The notes below the pieces were generated by a model. The model did no database searches. It saw only the letters and a list, made by a program, of their open reading frames with translations, and was not told the DNA's origin. From positions 186,001-250,000 of the forward strand of contig CANGFP010000001.1 in the NCBI GenBank assembly GCA_947453335.1: a stretch of DNA of 64,000 nt, written 5' to 3'. Below are positions 24,363 through 33,268 of this stretch, piece by piece. A program made the translations under genes and the position numbers. The DNA comes from Opitutia bacterium. Lineage in GTDB: Bacteria; Verrucomicrobiota; Verrucomicrobiia; Opitutales; UBA953. The number at the start of each line of letters is the position of its first letter. Position 1 is the stretch's first letter.

Positions 24363-25646
24363 ATGTTTTCTCGTCTTTTCCGCCGGGTCGCCCTTCTCGC
24401 CGCCCCGCTCTTCCTCTTCCTCCTGAGCGGCTGCTCCCGCGCCGACCTCACGGTCCGCCAGTCCACCCTCGATCCGAAGGGTCCCGTGGCCCAGATGCAG
24501 TATGAGGTTTTCATGGACACCGTCTGGCTCGTCGTCGTCCTCTTCACCTTGGTCGGCGGCCTGCTCGTCTACGCCGTGATCCGCTTCCGCGCGCGCCCGA
24601 CCGACGACCCCAAGCCCATCGTCGAGGAAGGCCACGGCAACCCGCTCATCGAGATCGGCCTCATCACCGCCTCCATCGGCGCCCTCGTCTTCATCGCCAT
24701 CCCGACCCTCAGCGCCATCTGGTACGACAACGACGTGCCCGCCGAAGCCGTCCCGACCTCCAAGCTTTCCGCCTGGTACCAGCGCATCGGCGCCGACGGC
24801 AAGGAGAACTACGCCAAGGCCGTCGAAGAGCAGGTCCTCGAGATCGACGTCATCGGCAAGCAGTGGTGGTTCCGCTTCGAGTACCCGCAGCTCGGCCTCA
24901 CCAGCGACGCCAAGCACACCGTCCCGAACGAGTTCGTCATCCCCAAGGGCAAGGCCGTCCGCATCAACCTCCGCTCCGAGGACGTCATCCACTCCTTCTG
25001 GGTGCCCAAGATCGCCGGCAAGGTCGACCTCATGCCCGGCCGCAAGAACTACATGTGGATCCAGGCGAACGAGACCGGCCACTACTACGGCCAGTGCGCC
25101 GAGTTCTGCGGCGACTCCCACGCCTACATGCTCTTCCGCTGCGAAGTCGTCGAGCCCGAGGCCTTCGCCGCCTGGGTGAAGGCGCAGAAGGCGCCCGCCA
25201 ACGAGCCCGCCGCCGGCAGCAAGGCCGCGAAAGGCAAGGAGCTCTTCGCCGCCAAGACCTGCGCGATGTGCCACAACATCACCGGCCACTTCGGCGCCGG
25301 CATGTTCGCCCCTGACCTCACGCACGTCGCCTCGCGCAAGTCCCTCGCCGGCGCGTGGCTCGACAACCGCGACCCGAAGGCGCAGGGCGCCCTTGAGAAG
25401 CAGACGAAGAACACCGAGGCCTCCGTCGCCGTCGACCCCGCCACCCTCAAGGCCAACCTCGTCAAGTGGATCGGCTCCTCCGGCACCTCGCACGGCGCCG
25501 ACGGCAAGCCCACCAAGGACGTCAAGCCCGGCAACCGCATGCACTACTACGCGATGTTCGGCGTGGCCGGACTCAACGTCTCCAAGCAGCAGTTCACCAC
25601 CGAGGAGCTCGACTGCCTCGCGGAATACCTCCTCACCCTCAAGTAA
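24363..25646 (+). CDS. coxB: Cytochrome c oxidase subunit II with fused cytochrome c domain
   Basis: A 427-residue caa3-type subunit II. It starts with a lipoprotein signal (LFLFLLSGC, lipid Cys near 22), then two transmembrane helices at about 50-75 and 95-118. The cupredoxin domain carries the CuA site CAEFCGDSHAYMLFRCEV (Cys, Cys, His, Met) near 245-260. After an Ala/Pro linker comes a cytochrome c domain with CAMCH near 300 and a candidate axial Met in GNRMHY near 390. Electrons pass from this heme to CuA and then to subunit I. ATG 24363 begins the signal peptide; the frame extends 43 codons upstream without protein-like content. First gene of the oxidase operon. Confidence 0.95.
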   Translation: MFSRLFRRVALLAAPLFLFLLSGCSRADLTVRQSTLDPKGPVAQMQYEVFMDTVWLVVVLFTLVGGLLVYAVIRFRARPTDDPKPIVEEGHGNPLIEIGLITASIGALVFIAIPTLSAIWYDNDVPAEAVPTSKLSAWYQRIGADGKENYAKAVEEQVLEIDVIGKQWWFRFEYPQLGLTSDAKHTVPNEFVIPKGKAVRINLRSEDVIHSFWVPKIAGKVDLMPGRKNYMWIQANETGHYYGQCAEFCGDSHAYMLFRCEVVEPEAFAAWVKAQKAPANEPAAGSKAAKGKELFAAKTCAMCHNITGHFGAGMFAPDLTHVASRKSLAGAWLDNRDPKAQGALEKQTKNTEASVAVDPATLKANLVKWIGSSGTSHGADGKPTKDVKPGNRMHYYAMFGVAGLNVSKQQFTTEELDCLAEYLLTLK

Positions 25647-25667
25647 ACCTTCCGACCTTTCACGCAG

Positions 25668-27713
25668 ATGTCCCACGATTCGCACCACGCCCCTGTCGCC
25701 GACAAGATGGAGCTCGCGCCTGAGCGCAGCGACCTCGGCCTGTTCCGTCCCGACCGCACGCGCGGCCTCTTCGACTGGCTGACCACCGTCGACCACAAGA
25801 AGCTCGGCATCATGTACGGCGCCTTCGCGATGTTCTTCTTCCTCGTCGGCGGCGTCGAGGCCCTCGCCATCCGCACGCAGCTGGCCCGCCCGGACAACGA
25901 CTTCATCACGGCGCGCATGTACAACCAGCTGTTCACCATGCACGGCACCACGATGATCTTCCTCGGGGTCATGCCGCTCTCCGCCGCGTTCTTCAACTTC
26001 CTCGTGCCGCTGCAGATCGGCGCGCGCGACGTCGCCTTCCCCCGCCTGAACGCCTTCTCGCTCTGGACGTTCGTCGCCGGCGCGCTCGTGCTCAACGGCA
26101 GCTGGCTCTTCGAGTTCGCCCACCTCGCCGGCTGGCTCGACGGCTTCGCCTGGCACCAGGCCCTGACCTACACCGACTTCGCCCCGGCCAACGGTTGGTT
26201 CAGCTACGCGCCGCTCTCCGGCACCTTCGGCCAGGCCAACGCCGCCCTCCAGGCCCCGCGCTTCACCGGCGTCGGCACCGACTTCTGGATCATCGGCATC
26301 CAGGTCCTCGGCGTCGCCTCCCTCGCCGCCTCGTTCAACTTCATCTGCACCATCGTGAACATGCGCGCCAAGGGCATGACCATGATGCGCCTCCCGGTCT
26401 TCACCTGGATGACGCTCGTCACCTCCATCCTCATCATCCTCGCCTTCCCCGCGATCACCGTCGCGCTCATCGAGCTGATGTTCGACCGCCAGTTCGGCGC
26501 CAACTTCTTCAACCCCTCCGCCGGCGGCCAGCCCGTCCTGTGGCAGCACCTCTTCTGGATCTTCGGCCACCCCGAGGTGTACATCCTCGTGCTCCCCGCG
26601 ATGGGCATCGTCTCCGAGATCCTGCCGACCTTCACCGGCAAGTCCCTCTTCGGCTACCCGATCATCGTCTTCTCCGGCGCCGTCATCGGCTTCCTCGGCT
26701 TCGCCGTCTGGAGCCACCACATGTTCACCACCGGCCTTGGCCCCGTGCCGACCGCCGCGTTCTCGCTCCTTACCATGGCCATCGCCGTGCCGACGGGCGT
26801 GAAGATCTTCAACTGGCTGGGCACGATCTGGGGCGGCCGCATCCGCTTCACCCCGCCGATGGTCCTCGCCCTGGGCTTCATCTGGATGTTCATGTGCGGC
26901 GGCTTCTCCGGCGTCATGCACTCCTCGGCCCCGGCCGACGCGCAGCAGCAGGACACCTACTTCATCGTGGCGCACTTCCACTACGTGCTCCTCGGCGGCG
27001 TGCTCCTCGGCCTGATGGCCGGCCTCTACTTCTGGTTCCCGAAGATCTTCGGCCGCATGCCCAACGCGGGCGTCGCCTACCTCGCTTCGGGCATGGTCAT
27101 CCTCGGCTTCAACCTCGCCTTCGGCCCGATGCACTACCTCGGCCTCTCCGGCATGGCCCGCCGCACGCACACCTACCACGCCGGCAACGGCTGGGAGACC
27201 TGGAACCTGGTCTCGACCATCGGCGCCTTCATCCTCGGCATCGGCGTGTTCATCGCCTTCGTCAACTTGGTCTACACCGCGGCCAAGGGCCAGAAGTGCG
27301 CCTCCGATCCGTGGGATGGCCGCACCCTCGAGTGGTCGCTGCCTTCCCCGGTGCCGGAATACAACTTCGCCCGCAGCCCGGTCATCGCCGCGCGCGATGT
27401 CTACTTCGAGCACAAGCACGGCGTGCATAAGCTCGCCTACGAGAACGACGGCGGCGAGGCCGGCGTCCACATGCCCAGCCAGTCGTGGTTCCCGCTCCTC
27501 GCGGGCTTCGGCTTCCTCATCATCGGCTTCGGCATGCCGCTCATGTCCATGGGCGTGCCCCACGCCGGTTGGGTCGTGATCGCCGGCGTCGGCGTCATGT
27601 TCCTCGGCATCTGGCTCTGGGCCCTCGAAGGTCCGGGTGGCTACATGCTCAAGACCCCGGCCAACCCCCTCGGTACCACCGCCGCGGCCGACGCCGCCAC
27701 TTCGGCCCACTGA
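25668..27713 (+). CDS. coxA: Cytochrome c oxidase subunit I
   Basis: The 681-residue catalytic subunit with heme a, heme a3 and CuB; a proton-pumping O2 reductase with 12 or more transmembrane helices. WLTTVDHKKLGIMY near 38 starts the core; the H-P-E-V-Y motif (IFGHPEVYILVLPAMG) near 300 gives a CuB His, the cross-linked Tyr and the A1-type Glu of the D-channel. SHHMFTTG near 350 gives the paired CuB histidines, and HFHYVLLGG near 440 the heme ligands. The C-terminal 150 residues add two more helices, common in caa3 enzymes. It is 21 bp after coxB and 33 bp before coxC. Confidence 0.97.
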   Translation: MSHDSHHAPVADKMELAPERSDLGLFRPDRTRGLFDWLTTVDHKKLGIMYGAFAMFFFLVGGVEALAIRTQLARPDNDFITARMYNQLFTMHGTTMIFLGVMPLSAAFFNFLVPLQIGARDVAFPRLNAFSLWTFVAGALVLNGSWLFEFAHLAGWLDGFAWHQALTYTDFAPANGWFSYAPLSGTFGQANAALQAPRFTGVGTDFWIIGIQVLGVASLAASFNFICTIVNMRAKGMTMMRLPVFTWMTLVTSILIILAFPAITVALIELMFDRQFGANFFNPSAGGQPVLWQHLFWIFGHPEVYILVLPAMGIVSEILPTFTGKSLFGYPIIVFSGAVIGFLGFAVWSHHMFTTGLGPVPTAAFSLLTMAIAVPTGVKIFNWLGTIWGGRIRFTPPMVLALGFIWMFMCGGFSGVMHSSAPADAQQQDTYFIVAHFHYVLLGGVLLGLMAGLYFWFPKIFGRMPNAGVAYLASGMVILGFNLAFGPMHYLGLSGMARRTHTYHAGNGWETWNLVSTIGAFILGIGVFIAFVNLVYTAAKGQKCASDPWDGRTLEWSLPSPVPEYNFARSPVIAARDVYFEHKHGVHKLAYENDGGEAGVHMPSQSWFPLLAGFGFLIIGFGMPLMSMGVPHAGWVVIAGVGVMFLGIWLWALEGPGGYMLKTPANPLGTTAAADAATSAH

Positions 27714-27746
27714 TCACCTCCCGTCCACTTCCCAACCTTCAGCACC

Positions 27747-28418
27747 ATGTCTCACGCCGCCGACGCGTCCCACGCGCACGCCCCCACCTCCACGGGGATC
27801 GACCACAAGAAGCTCATCATGTGGCTCTTCCTCGCTTCGGACTGCATGTTCTTCGGGACCCTGATCTCGACGCACCTGCTCTACCGTAAGCTCTACCCGA
27901 CGGGCTTCACCGACGCCGAAGGCCACCAGCGCTTCGTGCAGAACCTGTTCAACATCGAGCTGACGTCCTTCTCGACGTTCATCCTGCTGATGTCCTCGTT
28001 CCTCATGGCGCTCGCGGTCTCCGCGATGCACAAGGGGCAGGTGAAGTCCTTCCGCCGCAACGTGCTGGGCGTGATCTTCTTCGGCCTGATCTTCCTGGGC
28101 TGCCAGGTCTTCGAGTTCACGCACTTCTACCACCAGGGCCTGACCATCCAGAACAGCGTGCTCGGTTCGACGTTCTACGTCCTCACCGGTACGCACGGTA
28201 CGCACGTCGCCATCGGCGTGCTTTGGCTCATCCTGCTCTACTTCTACAGTTTCACCGGCAAGCTCACCGGCCACATGGCGGGTCTGGACGTCGAGATCGC
28301 GGGCCTCTACTGGCACTTCGTCGACATCGTCTGGATCGTCATCTTCACCGCGGTCTACCTCGTCGAATACCTCGGGCCCAGCGGCTTCTGGGGCAACGGC
28401 CTGCCGCTCGCCAAATAA
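27747..28418 (+). CDS. coxC: Cytochrome c oxidase subunit III
   Basis: A 223-residue integral membrane subunit III with five predicted helices, the short form seen in caa3/bo3-type enzymes. LIMWLFLASDCMFFGTLIST near 30, QVFEFTHFY near 115, STFYVLTGTHGTHVAIGVLW near 140 and GLYWHFVDIVWIVIF near 185 are family signatures. It stabilises subunit I and the proton-uptake path. The gene is the third of the oxidase operon; subunit IV starts 21 bp downstream. Confidence 0.95.
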   Translation: MSHAADASHAHAPTSTGIDHKKLIMWLFLASDCMFFGTLISTHLLYRKLYPTGFTDAEGHQRFVQNLFNIELTSFSTFILLMSSFLMALAVSAMHKGQVKSFRRNVLGVIFFGLIFLGCQVFEFTHFYHQGLTIQNSVLGSTFYVLTGTHGTHVAIGVLWLILLYFYSFTGKLTGHMAGLDVEIAGLYWHFVDIVWIVIFTAVYLVEYLGPSGFWGNGLPLAK

Positions 28419-28439
28419 CCTTCCCGCCCCGCTTCCGCC

Positions 28440-28775
28440 ATGTCCGACGCCGTCGCCCACGACCCCGACTTCCTCGCCGAGGAGGTCCGCCGCTACCACC
28501 ATTTCATCACGCTGGCCCTGTGGCTGGCCGCCATCACCGGCGCCGAGATCGTCCTGATCTTCGTCCCGGTCCCGATGCCGATCATCCTCACCCTGCTGTC
28601 CCTCATGTCGGCGGTGAAGTTCTTCGCCGTCATCCTGTGGTTCATGCACCTCATCTACGACCATAAGCTCCTGTTCTGGATCTTCATGTGCGGCATGGTC
28701 CTCGCGTTCGCGACCTTCGCGGCGGTGCTCAACCTGTTCTCCGCCGACCGCATCGACACGAAGTGGTTCAGCTGA
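28440..28775 (+). CDS. coxD: Cytochrome c oxidase subunit IV (small, prokaryotic)
   Basis: A 111-residue protein with three hydrophobic helices (about 24-44, 48-75 and 80-102), matching the short bacterial subunit IV family (LTLLSLMSAVKFFAVILWFMHL, a hallmark, in two parts around 48-70). It probably stabilises the oxidase core. It lies between coxC (21 bp) and the DUF3142 lipoprotein gene (7 bp). The symbol follows common usage for this position; ctaF is an alternative name. Confidence 0.85.
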   Translation: MSDAVAHDPDFLAEEVRRYHHFITLALWLAAITGAEIVLIFVPVPMPIILTLLSLMSAVKFFAVILWFMHLIYDHKLLFWIFMCGMVLAFATFAAVLNLFSADRIDTKWFS

Positions 28776-28782
28776 GCGCGTC

Positions 28783-30033
28783 ATGCGCCGCCTGAGGCCC
28801 TTCCTCTTGGCTTGCCTGTGTTTCTGCGCAGGATGCCGGGAGGAAGGGTCTCCTGTTTTCCAGGGGCTCACGCACGCCGCCTACGTCTGGCGCCAGGGCT
28901 GGGACGCCGCCGCGGTGGCGTCGCTGTCCGTCGGCGACCTGCCTGCCGAACTCGGTGAACTCATCGTATTGGTCGGCGAATGCGGGCTCGGGCAGCCTCC
29001 GCGGGCCGTGTATCCACCTTGGGCGCAGCTAAAGGCAACGGGACGCACGGTTTCGCTCGCGGTCCGCATCGGGACGCGCTCCGCCCTCGGCGGCTCGCAG
29101 GAGCCCGATCTGTCGGAGGGGTTCGCGTTGCTGCAGGCCGGCGTCGCGGCGGCGCGCGCGTCCGGGGTCGCGGTGCGGCAGGCGCAGGTCGACTTCGATT
29201 GTCCGGAGAGGCTGCTGTCCGCATACGCCGCCCGCGTGCGCGCCTTCAAGGCGACGAACCAGGACCTGACGGTGACCGTCACGGCGCTGCCGTCTTGGTT
29301 GGATGCGCCTGGGTGTGCGGAGCTTTTCGCCACGGCCGATGGGTTCACGTTGCAGGTGCACGCCACGCAGCGACCCAACGCGCGTTCGCCGGCGCCGCTG
29401 CTCTCGTCCCGTCAGGCGCTCGCCTGGGTGGAGCGGGCTCAGCGTTTCGGCCGTCCGTTCCGCGTCGCCTTGCCGACCTATGCCTATGTGGCTGGTTTTG
29501 CGCGCTCGGGGACGTTCCTGGGCGTCCAGGCTGAGGGCCGCGAGCTGCCGGCGGCGACCGTGCGCACTCAACTCCTGCCGGCCGACCCGACGGAAGTCGC
29601 GACGACCTTGGCGGCGCTGAGGTCGGGGCGTTATCCATGGGTGCGCGGGGTGGATTGGTTCCGCTTGGCGTTCCCCGGAGATCGCCAGAACTGGACGCGC
29701 GCGGGTCTCGCCCAGGTCCTAAAGGGCGAGGCCCTTGCCGCGCGCTGCCAGCTGGAGCCGCGCACGAGCGGCGCCTTGGTCGACCTCGTGGTCGTCAATC
29801 CGACCCCTCAGCCGTTGGCCCTCCCGGTCGTGCGCGTCCGTTGGTCCTCGGCCTCATGGGTCGGCGCCGACGCGGCGGAAGGGTGGACCCTCGCGGACGC
29901 CAAGGCCCATGCGCAGGACTTCGCCGTGGACCCGCGCGCGGGCTTCCTCGCGCCTGGGGAACGGCGAGTGGTCGGGTGGCTCCGCTTGAGCGCCGTCGAT
30001 CCGGGGCTCCGCATGGAGACGGTGGGCGAATAA
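28783..30033 (+). CDS. DUF3142-like lipoprotein in the oxidase operon
   Basis: A 416-residue lipoprotein (FLLACLCFCAGC, lipid Cys at 18). The order HAAYVWRQGW, RTVSLAVRIGT, VRQAQVDFDCPERLLSAYA and VTVTALPSWLDAPGC resembles the DUF3142 family, which looks like a TIM-barrel glycosidase-type fold (acidic residues in QVDFDCP). The assignment is from memory of the motif pattern and moderate. No activity is known for the family. It starts 7 bp after subunit IV and is followed, 52 bp on, by the 800-residue solenoid lipoprotein and ctaG, so it appears to be co-transcribed with respiratory genes. A direct role in oxidase assembly is unproven. Confidence 0.65.
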   Translation: MRRLRPFLLACLCFCAGCREEGSPVFQGLTHAAYVWRQGWDAAAVASLSVGDLPAELGELIVLVGECGLGQPPRAVYPPWAQLKATGRTVSLAVRIGTRSALGGSQEPDLSEGFALLQAGVAAARASGVAVRQAQVDFDCPERLLSAYAARVRAFKATNQDLTVTVTALPSWLDAPGCAELFATADGFTLQVHATQRPNARSPAPLLSSRQALAWVERAQRFGRPFRVALPTYAYVAGFARSGTFLGVQAEGRELPAATVRTQLLPADPTEVATTLAALRSGRYPWVRGVDWFRLAFPGDRQNWTRAGLAQVLKGEALAARCQLEPRTSGALVDLVVVNPTPQPLALPVVRVRWSSASWVGADAAEGWTLADAKAHAQDFAVDPRAGFLAPGERRVVGWLRLSAVDPGLRMETVGE

Positions 30034-30085
30034 CTCCGTCGGATAAAAGGTTTCCTGCCTTGGTGGCGCCCGTTAAGAAGGAGAC

Positions 30086-32488
30086 GTGCCTCGCCTGCGT
30101 CCGCTCACCTTGCTGTCCGTCGCCCTCACCGGCGCCGCCTTGGTCTGGGCCTGCACTGGGCCTTGGTATGAGACCAGCGTGCTCGAGGTCGGCGATGCCG
30201 CCTTCAGGCGACCATTGGAATCCACCTGGGCCGAGGACTTCGTGGCCATCGCCGGCAAGGCTCCCAAGCCGCTGGCCATCGCCGGCACGGACCGCGTGCT
30301 CGAGTCGGTCGTCGGCCTCCTCGATCGGGAGCTCGCGGCCCGCGGAGAACCGCGGCGCGCCGAGCTCGTCCGGTTGACGGCGCTGCACCTTTCCGCGCTG
30401 ACGGCCGAGCAGGGGGGGCTGATCTTCAGGGACAAGCAGGGCGCGTGGCGTTTCCGCTCGGACCTGCCGGCGGACATCGACCCGCAGCAGGTTACGCATG
30501 GCGTGCCGTTGTCCGCGACCGATATCCTGCGTCCCGCGCGCCTGGTCAAGGCGGAGGCCCTGCCCAAACTGCTGCGCGAGCTCCCGGATGAGTTCCGCTT
30601 CTACATCCGCTCGCTGACGTTGGAGCGCGCCGATGCCTTGGCCTTGTGCGAAGCGTTGCTGCACCTGCCGCCGGCGAAGCGCCGCCACCTCTCCGCCCTG
30701 GCGGCCTACCGCCTCGCGCGTTTGCGCATGCTCATGGACGCCGACGTCGACGAGGACGGCGCCGAGGCCCACCTGAAGGATGTCCGCCGGGACCTGGTGC
30801 GCGTCCAGCAGCTCATCGCCGAAGGCACGCCCGCCATCGCTCACCTCGACCTCGCGGCCGAGGGCTGGCTCGCGCACACCTATCTCTACGGCAAGTCGAC
30901 CGACTCCGACTACGACCCCGCCGACCGTTCGGCCGATCCCGCGAAGGCTTTGCTGACCTATGTGCGGCTGTGGCAGGCCGGCGACGCGACCGCGGAGGTT
31001 TCGATCGAAGAGGGTCTGCGGGTCGTCCTCGAGTCGGGCCAGCTGCAGCCGCTCACTGGCGATCCCGTCCTGCGCCGTCTCACGACCGCCTACCTATGTT
31101 CCGCCCGATGGTTAGGCACCGAACTCGGGCGCGACCGAGCCGAGGCGATGGACGCGCGCGCCCGCGCGTGGCTCGCGGCCTTGCAGGCCGCGAAGGTCGA
31201 CTTCTCCGAGGACGCTGTCCGCCTGGCGGCCCTGCAGTATCGCCTCGGGGCCTGGGACGCCTGCGCCGCCACGCTGCGCTCCGCCCCGGTGGACGACGCC
31301 ACCGCGCGCTTCCTGCGGACGCGCCTTCGGCTGCGCGCGGGCGACCTCGTCGGCGCCGAGCAGACGCTCCGTCCGCTGGCCGCCGAGCCCGAGAAGGTCC
31401 GTCCGCCTGGCCCGGCCGGCGAGAACGAATACCACGGCCCGCCGTTCTTCGCCTTCCATGCGGTCGAATTGGACGGACCGGCCTCCGCGGCCGACCCGAC
31501 CGAACCCGATGGACCGGACCTCGGACATGGTTTCCTGACGCAGCAGCACGACGCCTACACCTGGGACTTCACCCAGCAGGTCGGCGCCATCAGCCGGGCG
31601 CGGGCCGAACTGGCTTTGCTCGAGCTGCATCACGGCCGTTACGTCACGGCGATGAACCTCTTCTACCGCGAGGGCCTGCAGAGGGACGGCGATTACGTCG
31701 CCGAGTGCGTGCTCACGACCGCCGAGCTCCAGGCCGCCGTCGATGCGGCATGGAGTTCCCCGGTGGACTTCGGTAAGGGCGGCTCCGTCCATGACTACGG
31801 GTTGGGCACCGGCGCGCATGTCCGCGCGCTGCTCGGCCGCCGGCTCTTCCGCGAAGGCCGCTGGGAGCAGGCGGTCCCGTACCTCGGCGAAGAATACCAG
31901 AAGTCGCTCCGCCAGTTCATCTCCTTGATGCGCGTCGCGCAGGACCCGAACCTCCCCGCGAAGGCGCGCGCCGACGCCTATTGGAAGGCCGCCCTGAATG
32001 TCCGCACCTACGGCGAGGAGTACCTCTTCTGCAGCTTCGGCCTCGAATGGACCGCCGCCGCCGATCGCCATTGGTTCGACCCGGGCGGCCTGCCGCGCGC
32101 CCGGGTGCGCCCGATCCTGGACGAGCCGGAAAGCCTCCTTGCTCCCCCCGGAGACGACGAAGTCAGGCGCGTCGACGCGTGGATCGCCCAGCATCTCGAG
32201 CGCCCTGTCCGGGCGCATCGCGACGCCCGCTACGAGTTCTACCGGCTCGCGCTCGAGGCCGCGGCGCAGCTGCCTGACGACGACCTCGCCGGCGCGCAGA
32301 TCCTGCAGAGCGCCGGCAACGCCTTGAAGTACCGCGAGCCCGGCGCCGCCCGCGCCGCCTACCGCGAGCTCGCCACCCGATTCCGCGGCACCCCCTTGGG
32401 CGCCGCCGCGCACCGGGCGCGCTGGTTCTCGGCCTACGCCGTGCCCGCCGACCCCGAGTGGGTGGCCAAACTCAGCAGACTCAAATGA
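30086..32488 (+). CDS. Large solenoid (TPR-like) lipoprotein, unknown function
   Basis: An 800-residue predicted lipoprotein (LTGAALVWAC, Cys near 23). It begins with GTG at 30086, preceded by AAGGAG at 30078-30083, a spacing of only two bases. Most of the chain is alpha-helical pairs resembling degenerate TPR repeats; the clearest are YVTAMNLFYREGLQRDGDY near 515, GRRLFREGRWEQAVPYLGEEY near 580 and REPGAARAAYRELATRFRGT near 750. No catalytic motif was recognised. The stop overlaps the ctaG start (ATGA), so translation is coupled to that oxidase-assembly gene, and the DUF3142-like gene lies just upstream. It may be a scaffold, but this is inference. Confidence 0.65.
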   Translation: MPRLRPLTLLSVALTGAALVWACTGPWYETSVLEVGDAAFRRPLESTWAEDFVAIAGKAPKPLAIAGTDRVLESVVGLLDRELAARGEPRRAELVRLTALHLSALTAEQGGLIFRDKQGAWRFRSDLPADIDPQQVTHGVPLSATDILRPARLVKAEALPKLLRELPDEFRFYIRSLTLERADALALCEALLHLPPAKRRHLSALAAYRLARLRMLMDADVDEDGAEAHLKDVRRDLVRVQQLIAEGTPAIAHLDLAAEGWLAHTYLYGKSTDSDYDPADRSADPAKALLTYVRLWQAGDATAEVSIEEGLRVVLESGQLQPLTGDPVLRRLTTAYLCSARWLGTELGRDRAEAMDARARAWLAALQAAKVDFSEDAVRLAALQYRLGAWDACAATLRSAPVDDATARFLRTRLRLRAGDLVGAEQTLRPLAAEPEKVRPPGPAGENEYHGPPFFAFHAVELDGPASAADPTEPDGPDLGHGFLTQQHDAYTWDFTQQVGAISRARAELALLELHHGRYVTAMNLFYREGLQRDGDYVAECVLTTAELQAAVDAAWSSPVDFGKGGSVHDYGLGTGAHVRALLGRRLFREGRWEQAVPYLGEEYQKSLRQFISLMRVAQDPNLPAKARADAYWKAALNVRTYGEEYLFCSFGLEWTAAADRHWFDPGGLPRARVRPILDEPESLLAPPGDDEVRRVDAWIAQHLERPVRAHRDARYEFYRLALEAAAQLPDDDLAGAQILQSAGNALKYREPGAARAAYRELATRFRGTPLGAAAHRARWFSAYAVPADPEWVAKLSRLK

Positions 32489-33264
32489 CCATCCCGCTCC
32501 ACTGGCACACCGAACCCCTGCTCCTCGCGCTCGTCGTCGGCGTCTCCTGGGCCTATGCCTTGGCCACCGGCCCGCTGCGCGCCCGCTGCGCGCCTGGCCT
32601 GGACCGCTACCCGCGCGCGCACGCCGTCTGCTTCCATCTCGGCGTCGGCGTCGCCTACCTCGCCGTCGGGTCGCCGCTGGACCAGGTCGGCGAAGCCTTC
32701 CTGTTCTCGGCGCACATGCTGCAGCACATGCTGCTCATCTACGTCGCGGCCCCGCTGCTCGTCCTCGGGCTGCCGCCGGAGCTCACCGACCCTTTCCTCG
32801 AGGCGCGCCCGTGGTTGCTGCGCGTCGCCCGCTTCCTGGTCCATCCCGTGGCGGCCGGCTTGCTGTTCAACTTCATCTTCTCGGTCTGGCATTTCCCGGA
32901 GCTCTACGAAGCCGCCTTGCGCGACCGCTCCCTGCACATCATCGAGCACTGGCTGATGTTCCTGCCGGCGGTGCTGATGGTCTGGCCGCTGCTCTCGCGT
33001 TCGCGTGTCCTGCCGCGCATCAGCTTCGGCGGTGCCATGGTCTATTGCTTCATCCTCATGATCGCCGACCTGCCGCTCTGGGCCGCGCTCATCTTCGGCG
33101 AGCACCCCATCTTCGAGACCTACCGCCTGGCCCCCCGGATCTGCTCCTTGAGCGCCTCCTCCGACATGGTCCTCGGCGCCGCGATCATGAAGGGCTTCAA
33201 CGAAGTCTTCGCCTTGGTCAACATGGCCTGGGCGTTCTTCGCCTGGTACCGCCGCGACCGCTGA
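32485..33264 (+). CDS. ctaG: Cytochrome c oxidase assembly protein, CtaG (caa3) type
   Basis: A 259-residue membrane protein with about seven helices of the caa3_CtaG family, unrelated to the Cox11-type CtaG; the family is implicated in metal delivery during oxidase assembly. His/Met-rich helix ends are visible: FSAHMLQHMLLIYVAAPLLV near 74, FSVWHFPELYEAALRD near 130 and HIIEHWLMFLP near 152. ATG 32485 overlaps the previous stop; an open frame upstream of it belongs to another gene. It ends the operon begun by coxB and converges on lptF with 4 bp between stops. Confidence 0.88.
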   Translation: MTIPLHWHTEPLLLALVVGVSWAYALATGPLRARCAPGLDRYPRAHAVCFHLGVGVAYLAVGSPLDQVGEAFLFSAHMLQHMLLIYVAAPLLVLGLPPELTDPFLEARPWLLRVARFLVHPVAAGLLFNFIFSVWHFPELYEAALRDRSLHIIEHWLMFLPAVLMVWPLLSRSRVLPRISFGGAMVYCFILMIADLPLWAALIFGEHPIFETYRLAPRICSLSASSDMVLGAAIMKGFNEVFALVNMAWAFFAWYRRDR

Positions 33265-33268
33265 GGCC

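Noticed and set aside
24357-27710. A long minus-strand open frame of over 1,100 codons opposite coxB and coxA
   Set aside because: The composition (Glu/His/Asp/Gly-rich, few hydrophobic runs) is what the complement of a G+C-rich membrane-protein gene gives. The plus strand encodes unmistakable oxidase subunits.
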